From Lewinellaceae bacterium (GTDB lineage Bacteria; Bacteroidota; Bacteroidia; Chitinophagales; Saprospiraceae): a stretch of DNA of 64,000 nucleotides. A model generated the notes under the pieces. That model searched no databases, was not told the DNA's origin, and saw only the letters and a list, made by a program, of their open reading frames with translations. A program made the translations under genes and the position numbers. Below, piece after piece: positions 1 to 8,543 of the stretch. The DNA lies in assembly GCA_020636445.1 (NCBI GenBank), contig JACJXV010000003.1, positions 1 to 64,000 on the forward strand. The letters run 5' to 3'. Within the stretch, counting starts at the first letter, position 1. The number at the start of each line of letters is the position of its first letter.

Positions 1-663
1 ACCGGCCACTGCTATGCGGTGGGCGCGGAAGCTACTGATCGGCAGGATAATATTTACCTGGGGAATACGGAAAATATTGCGGCTACTGATTTTCCGGATA
101 TCTTCAGTTATGTAGCACTGGGGCATATCCATCGGCCACAAATGGTTGGACAGCTGAATCACGTACGCTATTCCGGCTCTCTGATTCCCCTGAGTTTTAG
201 CGAAACAAAGGATGATAAAGGCGTTTATCAGTTGACTTATACCGGAGCCCATCTGGAGGATGTTACCTTCCGCCCGTTGCCTGTTTTCCGCAGGCTAAAA
301 ACCATTGAAGCTTCCCCGGACGATGCTGAAGAGAAACTTCGCCGCTTTGCCGCCCGCAGGGAACCGGGGTTGACTCCCTGGGTGGAAATCCTGGTGGAAG
401 CGGAAAGCGTACCCCCTCAATTTGATATGACCTTGCGGGAGTTAGGCGCCGAGCTTGGCGTGGAGGTTTTGCGGGTGCGGCTTTTACGCCGGCGTGCGGG
501 AGTGTTAGAGGCAAGCCTCGATCAGGAATTGGAAGAATTGGATGTCCGGGAAGTGTTTCGGGAACGCTGTGCGGCTTTTGAAACGGACGAAGCCATGCTG
601 GCCGAACTCGAACAATCCTTTATTGAATTACAGGAATGGCGGGAGAGTGATCCGCAGCCGTAA
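1..663 (+). CDS. sbcD: Exonuclease SbcD, C-terminal part (5' end outside window)
   Basis: Reading frame 1 is open from the first base of the window, so the gene begins upstream; a GTG at 19 is internal. About 220 residues remain. The segment contains the phosphoesterase-core ending (VALGHIHRPQ, with metal-ligand GHIH, followed by a YSGSLIPLSF stretch typical of Mre11/SbcD) and the C-terminal capping domain. In the family SbcD is the nuclease subunit of the SbcCD complex, which opens hairpins and trims DNA ends. The gene ends 24 bp before sbcC, as expected for an sbcDC operon. The missing N-terminal part would carry the remaining metal-binding motifs. Confidence 0.93.
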   Translation, partial: TGHCYAVGAEATDRQDNIYLGNTENIAATDFPDIFSYVALGHIHRPQMVGQLNHVRYSGSLIPLSFSETKDDKGVYQLTYTGAHLEDVTFRPLPVFRRLKTIEASPDDAEEKLRRFAARREPGLTPWVEILVEAESVPPQFDMTLRELGAELGVEVLRVRLLRRRAGVLEASLDQELEELDVREVFRERCAAFETDEAMLAELEQSFIELQEWRESDPQP

Positions 664-687
664 TCATCCAGTCAGGATAGCGTAGAC

Positions 688-3600
688 ATGAAAATTCGCA
701 AGATATTACTGAGAAATATTAACTCGCTTCGCCGGGAGTGCGTCATTGACTTCAATGTGCCGCCCCTGGCGCATACCGGGTTGTTCGCAATAACCGGCGA
801 TACCGGTGCCGGTAAGACTACTATTCTCGATGCCATTACCCTGGCCCTTTATGGGCAGGTGGCCCGGAATGCCGACCCCAAAGAAGTGATTTCTTTTGGA
901 GCTACCGAGAGTTTGGCTGAAGTTGAATTTGAACACGCGGGGCATCTTTATCGGGCTAGCTGGACTATTTGGCGATCCCGCGGTAAACTAGATGGGAATA
1001 TTCAGGGGCCTAATCGTTCTTTGGCTAAATGGGACGACAAAGCAGCCGATTACCTGACCATTGCCGAGAAAATAAAGGAAGTTGATCAGGCGATGGAAGA
1101 GGTTACCGGCCTCGATTACCAACGTTTTCGACGCTCTGTATTGTTACCGCAGGGCGATTTTGCGGCGTTTCTCGATGCCGGAGAACGGGAACGCAGTGAG
1201 CTACTGGAGAAAATAACCGGTACCGAAATATATTCGGAGCTATCGATGGCAGCCTTTCAGCGATTCAGAGCGGAAGAGGAAAGCCTGCGGCGCTTGCAAC
1301 AAGAGCACCAGGGCCTGCGGATGCTCACACCGGATGAGGTGCTGGCCCTCGAAACTGCTGCGGGCCAATCGCGGGAACTGGCCGAAGAGGCGCAAAATAC
1401 CCGCAAACAATTAATTGAGCAAAAGCAACTTTACCAGAAGGCAGGACAACTCGAGGAAAAGTTACGTGGCTTGCAAGCCGAAAAACAAACCCTGGATCAG
1501 GACCGGCAGGAGCTTGCTCCCCGGCTTGCGGAACTGGATCGCTACAAAAAAGTTCAGCCATTAGAAAAGGATCTGGCCCTGTTAACGGACCGCCAGGAAT
1601 TGGAGCAACGTCTTCAACTGGAGATTCGCGAATTACAACAGGAATGGGAAGGTTTACATAAACAATGGATTGAACAAAAGCAGGAATTTATTCGGGCGGA
1701 ACGACAGCTGGCGGAACAACGGTTAATTTTCCGCCGGCAACAACCTACCCTTGAAGAAGTCAAAGACCTTGATTTAACCCTGCGGGAAAAGAGTATCCCG
1801 TTTAAGGAAAAGCAAGCTGAATTGGAGCAGCTTCGCCAGGGCTTTCAGGAGACCTCCCAGGCTAAACGCCAACTGGAACAATCGATCCAGGAGATGAAAG
1901 TGGAGGCTCGGCAATTGGAAGTCTGGGCGCAATCCCGAAAAGGCTGGAGCCGGCTGCCCGAGGATTATCCTTTGTTGGGGCGGGAGGTGCAACGCCTGGC
2001 AGCCCTGGAAGCCAGTGCTGCCGAGCAGTCGTCGCGGGCCAAAGCCTTACAGGAAGAATTAAAGAAATTTGAAGCGGAGCAACAAGCCCTGGTGCGACAG
2101 CGGGAAGTAGCTACCACCGCCAGCCGACAGTGGCTGGTGAAGTTTCAGGACCTGGCAGCGGGGCACTTTACCGAAGAGCGGGCTGATGTCCTGCAGTTGC
2201 TGGTGGAGGATATTGAAGCCCTGAATCTCCAGCGCGACCGACTGGAAAAACTGGAGCAATGGAATGAAACCTATTTTCAGTTGTTGACAGAACTTTCAGC
2301 GTTGGAAGAACGCCTGCTCCATCTGCGCAGTGAAGAAAGCCAACTGAATAAAGATATTCTTTCCCTGTTGGAATCCCTGGAGGCAGCACGGGAAACCCTG
2401 GCTTTCAAACAGGCAATTCTCGATCAACAACAACAAATTGCGAATTATGAACAGGATCGTGCCCGCCTGCAACCGGGTGATCCTTGTCCATTATGCCAAT
2501 CGACCGCTCACCCTTTTCGAGATCATCCGGTCAAACCTTTTGTAGACCGGGCCCGCGAAGAATTTGATCAGGCTCGCAAACGGGTCGAAAAAGCACAAAC
2601 GGTTTATACCCAACTGCTGAATCGCCAGCAAGCGATTATCCTGGAAATCCAACAACTCACCGCCGAAGAGTGGGAGCCAAAAGCAGGGCGTCGTGAACAG
2701 TTACTGCTCAATCTGTTGAGTCAGGAAGAACGCCTTCTGGCCGCGGCCAAGGAGTATTCTCCCGAAGAGTTTGCCGCCACCCAGCGGGAGGGCCTACAAG
2801 CTCAGTTGAAAGCCGTAACTGCTTCCATCGAACAAAAGAAACAAGCGCGCCTGCAACTGGCAGAACTGGACCAGCATTTGCGTGAAAATGATCGGCAGAT
2901 ACTCGACCTGGAAAGCCGTTGGGCTAGTACCAATGCTACTTTGCAGGTGAAAGCAGAACAGCTGCGGATAGCATCGCAACAAGCAGCTGTAGAAAAAGAA
3001 TTAATTCAGAAATCAATTACGGAATTAACCACGGATCTGAGACCCCTGGGGCTTCAATACCGTACAGCCGAAAGTGCCGAGTTGGTGAGTACCCTGCAGC
3101 AGTACCGCGATCAGTGGGTCACCAAAACCGAGCGGTTGCAGGAACTCCGCCGTCTTACCGATATTCAGGAACGCGAAAAGCAAATGCGTGCCGATCGCGA
3201 AAGAGAATTACAGGACCGTTTACGGGAGCTGGAGAAAACCGTCCGCCAGGAAGAACAAGCGCTGCAGAAAATGCAGCAACGTCGCCAAAGCTTACTGGGT
3301 GATCGCAATCCCCTGACTGAACTGGCTCGCTTAAATCAGGAGCTTTCTACGCAGGAAACCGCATTGAATCAGCAACGGCAGGTTTTGGAAGAAGGACGTG
3401 TAGGGCTCGAATCCAAACGCAGCCTTCTGGAGCAGCGCAAATTGGAACGGGAAAATGCTGGCCAGCAACGGGAACAGCAGGAACAGGTGCTGCGGCAAGC
3501 TGCTGCCAAAGTGGGCGTTCGTAGCCTGGATGAGTTGCGCAAGGCACTACTCCCGGAAACGGAACGCCAGGATATTCAGCAAGCGCAGGAAGTATTGCAA

Positions 3601-4350
3601 CAGCGGGAAGCCGCATGGCAAGGGCAGCAAAAAGAGGCAACAACAGCCAGGGAACAACTGCAGGAACAGCTTAAGGAGCTCCCGGAAGCAGCCGTTGTGG
3701 AACAACGACTTGCCGAGGAAGAGACGCGATATCAGGATATTCTGCGGGAACTGGGGCGAATAGAAGAACAACTTCGCCAGCAGGACCGTCTGCAGGAAGA
3801 AGCCGGTGAATTGATTACCCAGATCGAAGGACAACAGCTCATTTTCAAGCGCTGGGCCCGGCTCAATGAAATCATCGGCTCCGCGGATGGGAAAAAATTC
3901 AGGGTTTTTGCCCAAGGATTGACCCTCCGGAAATTGGTACAGCTGGCGAATCAACATTTGGAACAACTCAACGGGCGGTACCTGATTCATAAAAAAGAGG
4001 GAGAAGAACTCAATCTGGAAATTGTTGATACCTACCAGGCCAACAATGTCCGCAATATGAATACCTTATCAGGTGGCGAACGGTTTTTGGTGAGTTTGGC
4101 CCTGGCGCTGGGGTTGAGCGATCTCGCTGGCCGGCATACCACCATCCGCTCGCTTTTTATTGACGAGGGCTTTGGTACGCTGGATGATAATAGTCTCGAT
4201 TTGGTACTCGATACACTGGAAAATCTCCAGGCTGGCGGGAAAACAATTGGTATTATCTCTCACGTGAAGGAATTGAAGGAGCGAATCGGAGTTCAGATTC
4301 AGGTGCAAAAGCAAAGTAATGGTTTCAGCCAATTGGCAATTGTGGACTAA
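688..4350 (+). CDS. sbcC: Exonuclease SbcC, SMC-like ATPase subunit
   Basis: A 1220-residue Rad50/SbcC-type protein. The Walker A motif GDTGAGKTT is at residues 37-45. Two very long glutamine/glutamate/leucine-rich coiled-coil arms flank a zinc hook, CPLC, at 600-603. The ABC signature LSGGE is at 1127-1131 and Walker B (LFIDEGFGTLD) at about 1155-1165. Length is in the upper part of the family range. It forms the ATP-driven clamp of the SbcCD nuclease with the preceding gene product. The ATG at 688 gives the standard N-terminus MKIRKILLRNINSL. Confidence 0.97.
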   Translation: MKIRKILLRNINSLRRECVIDFNVPPLAHTGLFAITGDTGAGKTTILDAITLALYGQVARNADPKEVISFGATESLAEVEFEHAGHLYRASWTIWRSRGKLDGNIQGPNRSLAKWDDKAADYLTIAEKIKEVDQAMEEVTGLDYQRFRRSVLLPQGDFAAFLDAGERERSELLEKITGTEIYSELSMAAFQRFRAEEESLRRLQQEHQGLRMLTPDEVLALETAAGQSRELAEEAQNTRKQLIEQKQLYQKAGQLEEKLRGLQAEKQTLDQDRQELAPRLAELDRYKKVQPLEKDLALLTDRQELEQRLQLEIRELQQEWEGLHKQWIEQKQEFIRAERQLAEQRLIFRRQQPTLEEVKDLDLTLREKSIPFKEKQAELEQLRQGFQETSQAKRQLEQSIQEMKVEARQLEVWAQSRKGWSRLPEDYPLLGREVQRLAALEASAAEQSSRAKALQEELKKFEAEQQALVRQREVATTASRQWLVKFQDLAAGHFTEERADVLQLLVEDIEALNLQRDRLEKLEQWNETYFQLLTELSALEERLLHLRSEESQLNKDILSLLESLEAARETLAFKQAILDQQQQIANYEQDRARLQPGDPCPLCQSTAHPFRDHPVKPFVDRAREEFDQARKRVEKAQTVYTQLLNRQQAIILEIQQLTAEEWEPKAGRREQLLLNLLSQEERLLAAAKEYSPEEFAATQREGLQAQLKAVTASIEQKKQARLQLAELDQHLRENDRQILDLESRWASTNATLQVKAEQLRIASQQAAVEKELIQKSITELTTDLRPLGLQYRTAESAELVSTLQQYRDQWVTKTERLQELRRLTDIQEREKQMRADRERELQDRLRELEKTVRQEEQALQKMQQRRQSLLGDRNPLTELARLNQELSTQETALNQQRQVLEEGRVGLESKRSLLEQRKLERENAGQQREQQEQVLRQAAAKVGVRSLDELRKALLPETERQDIQQAQEVLQQREAAWQGQQKEATTAREQLQEQLKELPEAAVVEQRLAEEETRYQDILRELGRIEEQLRQQDRLQEEAGELITQIEGQQLIFKRWARLNEIIGSADGKKFRVFAQGLTLRKLVQLANQHLEQLNGRYLIHKKEGEELNLEIVDTYQANNVRNMNTLSGGERFLVSLALALGLSDLAGRHTTIRSLFIDEGFGTLDDNSLDLVLDTLENLQAGGKTIGIISHVKELKERIGVQIQVQKQSNGFSQLAIVD

Positions 4351-4475
4351 CATCGCCTGCTGGTCTGGATTTCGACTAGGAAAATCGATTTTTATCGCTT
4401 TATTTCTCTCATTTTGTTTTAATTTGTGGCTAATCGAAAAAAACAGAAATCGCTATTACGATACGCAATACCAGC

Positions 4476-5027
4476 ATGCAGAAGAATTTAAACTCCCTTT
4501 TTGGGTCTCACCACGGACTAGACGAGAAAAGCATGAGCTTTTTGACGGGAGCCTTGGAAAAGAACAACCTCCCCGGATTCGACTATATCGAATACAAACA
4601 GGCGCTCAACACCTTATCCAGTATGAACATGGACGAAGAAACAGCTTTTCGTTCTGCTTATGCTACCGCCTCTACCATGGGGCTTACCAAGGAAAAGCTC
4701 CTGAAAACCGCAGATCACTACAAAAAGATATTGGCTACGGAGAAAGCGCAGTTTGATAATGCGCTGCAAAAGCAGATAGATCAGCGGGTAGGGGCCAAAC
4801 AGCGGGAAGTGGAAACTTTGCGCAAACAAATTGCTGATTTTCAAGCTAAAATCAAGGAACTTGAGCAGAAAATTGCCCAAGCCCAGTCCACAATTGATCA
4901 AGCTGATGACTTAATCCAGGCCGCACAGGAGAAAATTGAATCCACGAAAGATGGCTTCGAAAACACCCTGACAGCGATTGTCAATGAGATTAACAAGGAT
5001 ATTGAAAACATTCAACGATTTTTATAA
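4476..5027 (+). CDS. Coiled-coil protein, partner candidate of downstream PspA-like protein
   Basis: 183 residues, no family recognised. The first ~70 residues look globular (GLDEKSMSFLTGALEKN, then a helical segment with FDYIEYKQAL). Residues ~75-170 form a charged coiled coil with heptad-like spacing of I, L and A. There is no signal peptide or membrane segment, so it is probably cytosolic. The stop lies 11 bp before the ATG of the PspA-like gene, which argues for co-transcription and a shared function. The ATG at 4476 is chosen because an upstream start in another frame (4319) gives protein without plausible composition. The 125-bp gap to sbcC leaves room for an own promoter. Confidence 0.75.
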   Translation: MQKNLNSLFGSHHGLDEKSMSFLTGALEKNNLPGFDYIEYKQALNTLSSMNMDEETAFRSAYATASTMGLTKEKLLKTADHYKKILATEKAQFDNALQKQIDQRVGAKQREVETLRKQIADFQAKIKELEQKIAQAQSTIDQADDLIQAAQEKIESTKDGFENTLTAIVNEINKDIENIQRFL

Positions 5028-5038
5028 AACCGAAAGCA

Positions 5039-6064
5039 ATGCCTGACGCAGCTCAGTTCAATAACTCGGAATTCAAACCCAAATCTTTCTGGAGTCGCCC
5101 TGAAGGGCTGACCGGGGCAATCTTTATGATTGCTATCCTGGGAGGATTGGGATACCTCGTCTTCGCCAACCTCGCTGCCATCATTACGCTGGCAGGAAAC
5201 GTGCTTTACCTAACCCTGATGCTATTGGCGCTGGGCGCAGTACTCTATATGGTGCTCGACCCGCGTATGCGCAACCTGGTTTGGTATATGTATAAAAGCA
5301 TTATGCGCTCACTCACCGGGCTTTTCGTTACGATTGACCCCATCGGAATCCTTAAAAATTACGTGGAGGATCTGGAGGATAATCTGGGGAAAATGCGCAA
5401 ACAAATTGGTGTGTTACGCGGTCAAATGCGCAAACTCCAAACCCTGGTAGAAGAAAATACCAAGGAGATCGAGAACAATATGCGCCTGGCCCAGGCCGCC
5501 CGGGATGCGGACAAAGAAAAGCAATTGCTGCTCAGCTCCCGCAAGGCTGCCCGTTTACAGGACAGTAACGAAAAATACAATGCGTTGCTGCAAAAGATGG
5601 AGATCCTCTACCGCATTTTGAATAAAATGCATACGAATTCGGAGATCCTTCTGGAAGACACCAAAGACCAGGTTAAACTCAAAGAACAGGAACGCAAAGC
5701 TATTCGTACCTCCCACTCTGCCATGAAATCAGCGATGAGTGTAATCAGTGGTGATCCTGATAAGCGCGCTATGTTCGATATGGCCATGGAGTCCATCGCC
5801 GATGATGTTGCCAATAAAGTGGGTGAAATGGAACGCTTCATGGAAATGTCATCAAGCTTCATGGATTCTGTTGATCTGCAGAATGGCCTCTTCGAAGAAC
5901 AGGGTATGAAAATGCTCGAAGAATGGGAAGAGAAAAGTACTTTGATGCTGCTTGACAGCGGTCGCCCGGCCAAGTCTGATTTTCTGGACCTGGATAGTCC
6001 GGTTGCCCGCCCCGAAAAACAACAAAAAGGGGATTCGAACTACGACAACCTGTTTAATGGATAA
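5039..6064 (+). CDS. Membrane-anchored PspA/IM30 (ESCRT-III-like) protein candidate
   Basis: 341 residues. Two adjacent hydrophobic segments at about 26-46 and 52-77 predict membrane insertion. From ~95 the protein is helical and charged: a DPIGILKNYVEDLED start followed by a long coiled coil with repeated K, E, Q and L resembles helices 1-3 of PspA/Vipp1, where a D-P-x-x-x-L element opens the domain. The C-terminus is acidic and low in complexity. PspA-family proteins polymerise on stressed membranes; ordinary members lack transmembrane segments, so this one would be fixed to the membrane. It follows the coiled-coil gene by 11 bp. The family assignment is by pattern and needs a profile search; a generic coiled-coil membrane protein is the alternative. 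Confidence 0.7.
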   Translation: MPDAAQFNNSEFKPKSFWSRPEGLTGAIFMIAILGGLGYLVFANLAAIITLAGNVLYLTLMLLALGAVLYMVLDPRMRNLVWYMYKSIMRSLTGLFVTIDPIGILKNYVEDLEDNLGKMRKQIGVLRGQMRKLQTLVEENTKEIENNMRLAQAARDADKEKQLLLSSRKAARLQDSNEKYNALLQKMEILYRILNKMHTNSEILLEDTKDQVKLKEQERKAIRTSHSAMKSAMSVISGDPDKRAMFDMAMESIADDVANKVGEMERFMEMSSSFMDSVDLQNGLFEEQGMKMLEEWEEKSTLMLLDSGRPAKSDFLDLDSPVARPEKQQKGDSNYDNLFNG

Positions 6065-6095
6065 CTTTTCAGAGTAATCTATTTTCAACAGAGGG

Positions 6096-6133
6096 AAGAG
6101 TCTCTCGGCCAATTGCGTCGAGAGACTCTTTTT
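6096..6133 (+). terminator. Rho-independent terminator after the PspA-like gene
   Basis: A perfect 12-bp stem (AAGAGTCTCTCG at 6096-6107 with its complement at 6119-6130) with an 11-nt loop is followed by a short T run. It lies 32 bp after the stop codon and ends the sbcDC/PspA-like transcription unit. Confidence 0.85.
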
Positions 6134-6150
6134 GGTTAGGGGGGAACAGG

Positions 6151-6183
6151 TTTGCTTGTGTTGCCGAATCCAGCGTAGTTTTG
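6151..6183 (+). promoter_or_regulatory. Bacteroidota-type promoter for the DinB-like gene
   Basis: TTTG at 6151-6154, then 21 bp, then TAGTTTTG at 6176-6183. This matches the -33 TTTG / -7 TAnnTTTG layout known for the Bacteroidota primary sigma factor. The expected start of transcription is about 30 bp before the ATG at 6221. Confidence 0.6.
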
Positions 6184-6220
6184 AAATAGTCTCTAGGTAA
6201 AGAAAATTAAACCGAAAAAT

Positions 6221-6757
6221 ATGACCTCACAAACGTCAAAGCATTTGGCTGGCTTTATAGAAACCGTCGCGCATTATCGGGCATTACTGGATCAATATTC
6301 GCTGGAAGATTTACAACGGCAACCCGCAGCGGATAGTTGGTCTCTTGGGCAGGTAATATACCATGTCGCCGCGGTTTCCCGGTTTTTTAATCTTCGAATG
6401 GTGGAGCAATGCCTGTCTTCGTTAGATAATTCGCAAGAGGGAAAGCCTGACCTTGCCGGGGCCGCGTTTGCTGCCGACAATTTGCCGCCTGTTAAGATAA
6501 AAGTTCCCCCGTCCCCGCAGTATACGCCACCCGTTCCGAATTCGATAGCAGAATTACAGCAGCTGCTGGATGATTTACAACCCCGGATGGTGGAAATGGC
6601 AGCTCGCCTGGATCAAGCTAGCCAATCTGGTAAAATGGCACATCCATCATTGGGATATCTCGATGCCTGGGAATGGTATCAGCTGATCGGGATGCATCTT
6701 CGGCATCACCTCCGGCAAGTGGCTGAACTCAAGAATTTTTTGGCTCAGCAAGACTGA
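6221..6757 (+). CDS. DinB/YfiT-like four-helix-bundle protein
   Basis: 178 residues of the DinB superfamily. The N-terminal helix (TVAHYRALLDQY), the W-S-L-G-Q-V-I-Y-H-V segment with one histidine, and a C-terminal helix with H-L-R-H-H-L-R-Q-V supply the usual three-histidine metal site. Many relatives are thiol transferases that use bacillithiol or mycothiol, but the substrate here cannot be told from sequence. It stands alone, with its own promoter upstream and a hairpin downstream shared with the convergent protease gene. Confidence 0.85.
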   Translation: MTSQTSKHLAGFIETVAHYRALLDQYSLEDLQRQPAADSWSLGQVIYHVAAVSRFFNLRMVEQCLSSLDNSQEGKPDLAGAAFAADNLPPVKIKVPPSPQYTPPVPNSIAELQQLLDDLQPRMVEMAARLDQASQSGKMAHPSLGYLDAWEWYQLIGMHLRHHLRQVAELKNFLAQQD

Positions 6758-6783
6758 ATAAAATGGGATGTTTTCTTTCATAT

Positions 6784-6817
6784 CCCGAAGCGGTAAGAAA
6801 ATCCTTACCGCTTCGGG
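6784..6817. terminator. Bidirectional hairpin between convergent genes
   Basis: CCCGAAGCGGTAAG at 6784-6797 pairs perfectly with 6804-6817 around a 6-nt loop. It lies between the stop of the DinB-like gene (+) and the stop of the protease gene (-), so it can serve both. Confidence 0.8.
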
Positions 6818-6824
6818 GAAATGT

Positions 6825-8366
6825 TTAATTGCCGGCCACTGCGGCAGCGGCATCTATTTTGCCCCAACCAAAGTTGCCATCCCGGGCGGGATAAAATTGG
6901 GAAGCATTCTTAAGGCGGGTAAGCACCTGATCGCGGGTCATCGAGGGATTCGTGGCCCAGACTAAGGCTGCAATGCCGGCGGTGGTTGCTGTAGCTGCTG
7001 AGGAACCACCCACGGTTGCGGGTTGGTTGCCGCTCATCGCCAGGGTCAGTGCAGTGCGCCCGTCATCATTGCGACGCTGCATAACGGCAACAAAATCAAC
7101 TTTATCACCGTCATGGCAGGTGTTGCATCTTACCAGCGGTAATCCATCCTTGACACCGGTGACGGCTACGGTTTCATTCATGCTGGCTGGGAAAATGACC
7201 CCCCACCAGGAAGTCCAGCTTAGGGAGGTACCAGCTGCGGCAAAGATTAGCTTCCCTTTGCCATAAGCATAGCGGACAGCGTCAGCTACCCGGCTGTTAG
7301 AAAATACATCGCCAATAGACATGCTGATTACTTTCACTGCGCCATCATTGGCGGCAATGGTGAGCCCGTCAGCAACGCCACGTTTTTCACTCGATCCATT
7401 GATGACAACATCACCGGTTACCCGAATAGCCAGGAGGTTGCAATTATAGGCAACACCGACATTGGTGCCATCCGTGCCGCGGGGAGCCGCGATTAACCCA
7501 GCCATCTGGGTACCATGGCCACATTGGTCATTGGGGCCGTCGGGGGTTGAGGTAAACCATCCACTGACGTAAGTCCCTAAGCGGGTGATACTGCGACTGG
7601 TGCTGTATCCCTGGTTAAATTGACTGCCTAACTTTGGCTGATTTGGTGAGGTACCCGTATCCAGCAACGCTACCTTGATATTGCGACCGGTACTTTGGCT
7701 CCAGGCATTCGGTACATTCATCTCGGTCAGGTGCCAGGATTGTTTTACTCCGGGGGCAATAGTACTGTAATCAGCTGAAGGAATACCAAAATTGGGTTCT
7801 AAACCACAGCCGGAATCACTGCGCAACTCTTGCTCTGAACCATACCCCATGGGCTCTACATAGCGAACTTCGGGCATTGCACGCAGGTCGGTAATAATCT
7901 TTTGACTAAAGATTTTAATATCGATGGCGGGTAAGTAGAGATCATCGGCAAAAGGCATCAGATCGGCAGCCGTATAATTTTTCCCCGGAAACTCCCGGTT
8001 AGTGGCTTCCACAATATAGGTAATAAGAGCAGTGCGAGCCTTCCGCCAAACAGGATCCTGGATGTTGATTTCGTGCATACGCTGATCGATGTTCTGAAAA
8101 CCAGCAGGTTGGTAGCCAACTGCCATCACCGAATCAGTTTGTACTGAAGCACTGTAAAGCAGGTGCTCATCACCCATGCTCCATTCAAATCGGTTGTGTT
8201 CTTGTAGTTGCCGCAGCACGAAGCGATTAATGTCAGCGCGCTGTAGTGGCGCTTGTTGTTCCACCCCGGGAGGCGTTTCCGGAGCAGGATTTAGGGAAAG
8301 ATCATCTTTGGCACAGGAGGCGAGCACTACTGTTACCAATACTAAGAGGGGCCATTTACGCGTCAT
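6825..8366 (-). CDS. Subtilisin-like (S8) serine protease, lipoprotein
   Basis: 513 residues from the ATG at 8366; an earlier in-frame ATG at 8411 would bury the signal peptide. The N-terminus MTRKWPLLVLVTVVLASC is a lipoprotein signal with the lipid-modified Cys at 18. A propeptide-like region of ~190 residues precedes the catalytic domain. The triad is visible: Asp236 in LLDTGTS, His284 in CGHGTQMAG, and Ser456 in GGSSAATATT. The active-site motif is unusual: most S8 enzymes have GTSMAxP, while this one has GSSAAT and lacks the following proline. There is no T9SS tail. It is probably tethered to a membrane and degrades proteins in the periplasm or at the cell surface. Confidence 0.93.
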   Translation of the reverse strand: MTRKWPLLVLVTVVLASCAKDDLSLNPAPETPPGVEQQAPLQRADINRFVLRQLQEHNRFEWSMGDEHLLYSASVQTDSVMAVGYQPAGFQNIDQRMHEINIQDPVWRKARTALITYIVEATNREFPGKNYTAADLMPFADDLYLPAIDIKIFSQKIITDLRAMPEVRYVEPMGYGSEQELRSDSGCGLEPNFGIPSADYSTIAPGVKQSWHLTEMNVPNAWSQSTGRNIKVALLDTGTSPNQPKLGSQFNQGYSTSRSITRLGTYVSGWFTSTPDGPNDQCGHGTQMAGLIAAPRGTDGTNVGVAYNCNLLAIRVTGDVVINGSSEKRGVADGLTIAANDGAVKVISMSIGDVFSNSRVADAVRYAYGKGKLIFAAAGTSLSWTSWWGVIFPASMNETVAVTGVKDGLPLVRCNTCHDGDKVDFVAVMQRRNDDGRTALTLAMSGNQPATVGGSSAATATTAGIAALVWATNPSMTRDQVLTRLKNASQFYPARDGNFGWGKIDAAAAVAGN

Positions 8367-8483
8367 ATTCGCGAGTTTTAAGGGTGGACAAATGTAATTA
8401 GTGTATGGCATGGCCAGGCCGGGTGCAGGCCTGGTTTAATTCTTCAAATTCAATCGGGAAAGAGTGAAAATTTGTTTAACAAA

Positions 8484-8511
8484 AAAATAACCCATAGGAT
8501 AGGGTTATTTT
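8484..8511. terminator. Hairpin terminator beside IS end
   Basis: AAAATAACCC (8484-8493) pairs with GGGTTATTTT (8502-8511) around an 8-nt loop, so it has A and T tracts on both sides and can work in either direction. It sits 5 bp outside the left end of the IS630-like element. It may once have ended the minus-strand operon now located beyond the element. Confidence 0.7.
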
Positions 8512-8516
8512 ATTCG

Positions 8517-8543
8517 AATATAAGTATGTGGACAAAATTAATT
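8517..8543 (+). repeat. Left terminal inverted repeat of IS630-like element
   Basis: Begins AATATAAGTATGTGGACAAA and matches the inverse complement of 9619-9644 except for one extra base near its inner end. The transposase stop codon (8538-8540) lies inside this repeat. Confidence 0.88.

Noticed and set aside
4319..4756. Plus-strand frame overlapping the coiled-coil gene
   Set aside because: It is a shifted reading of the sbcC end and the coiled-coil gene with no domain; the frame from 4476 has coiled-coil periodicity.
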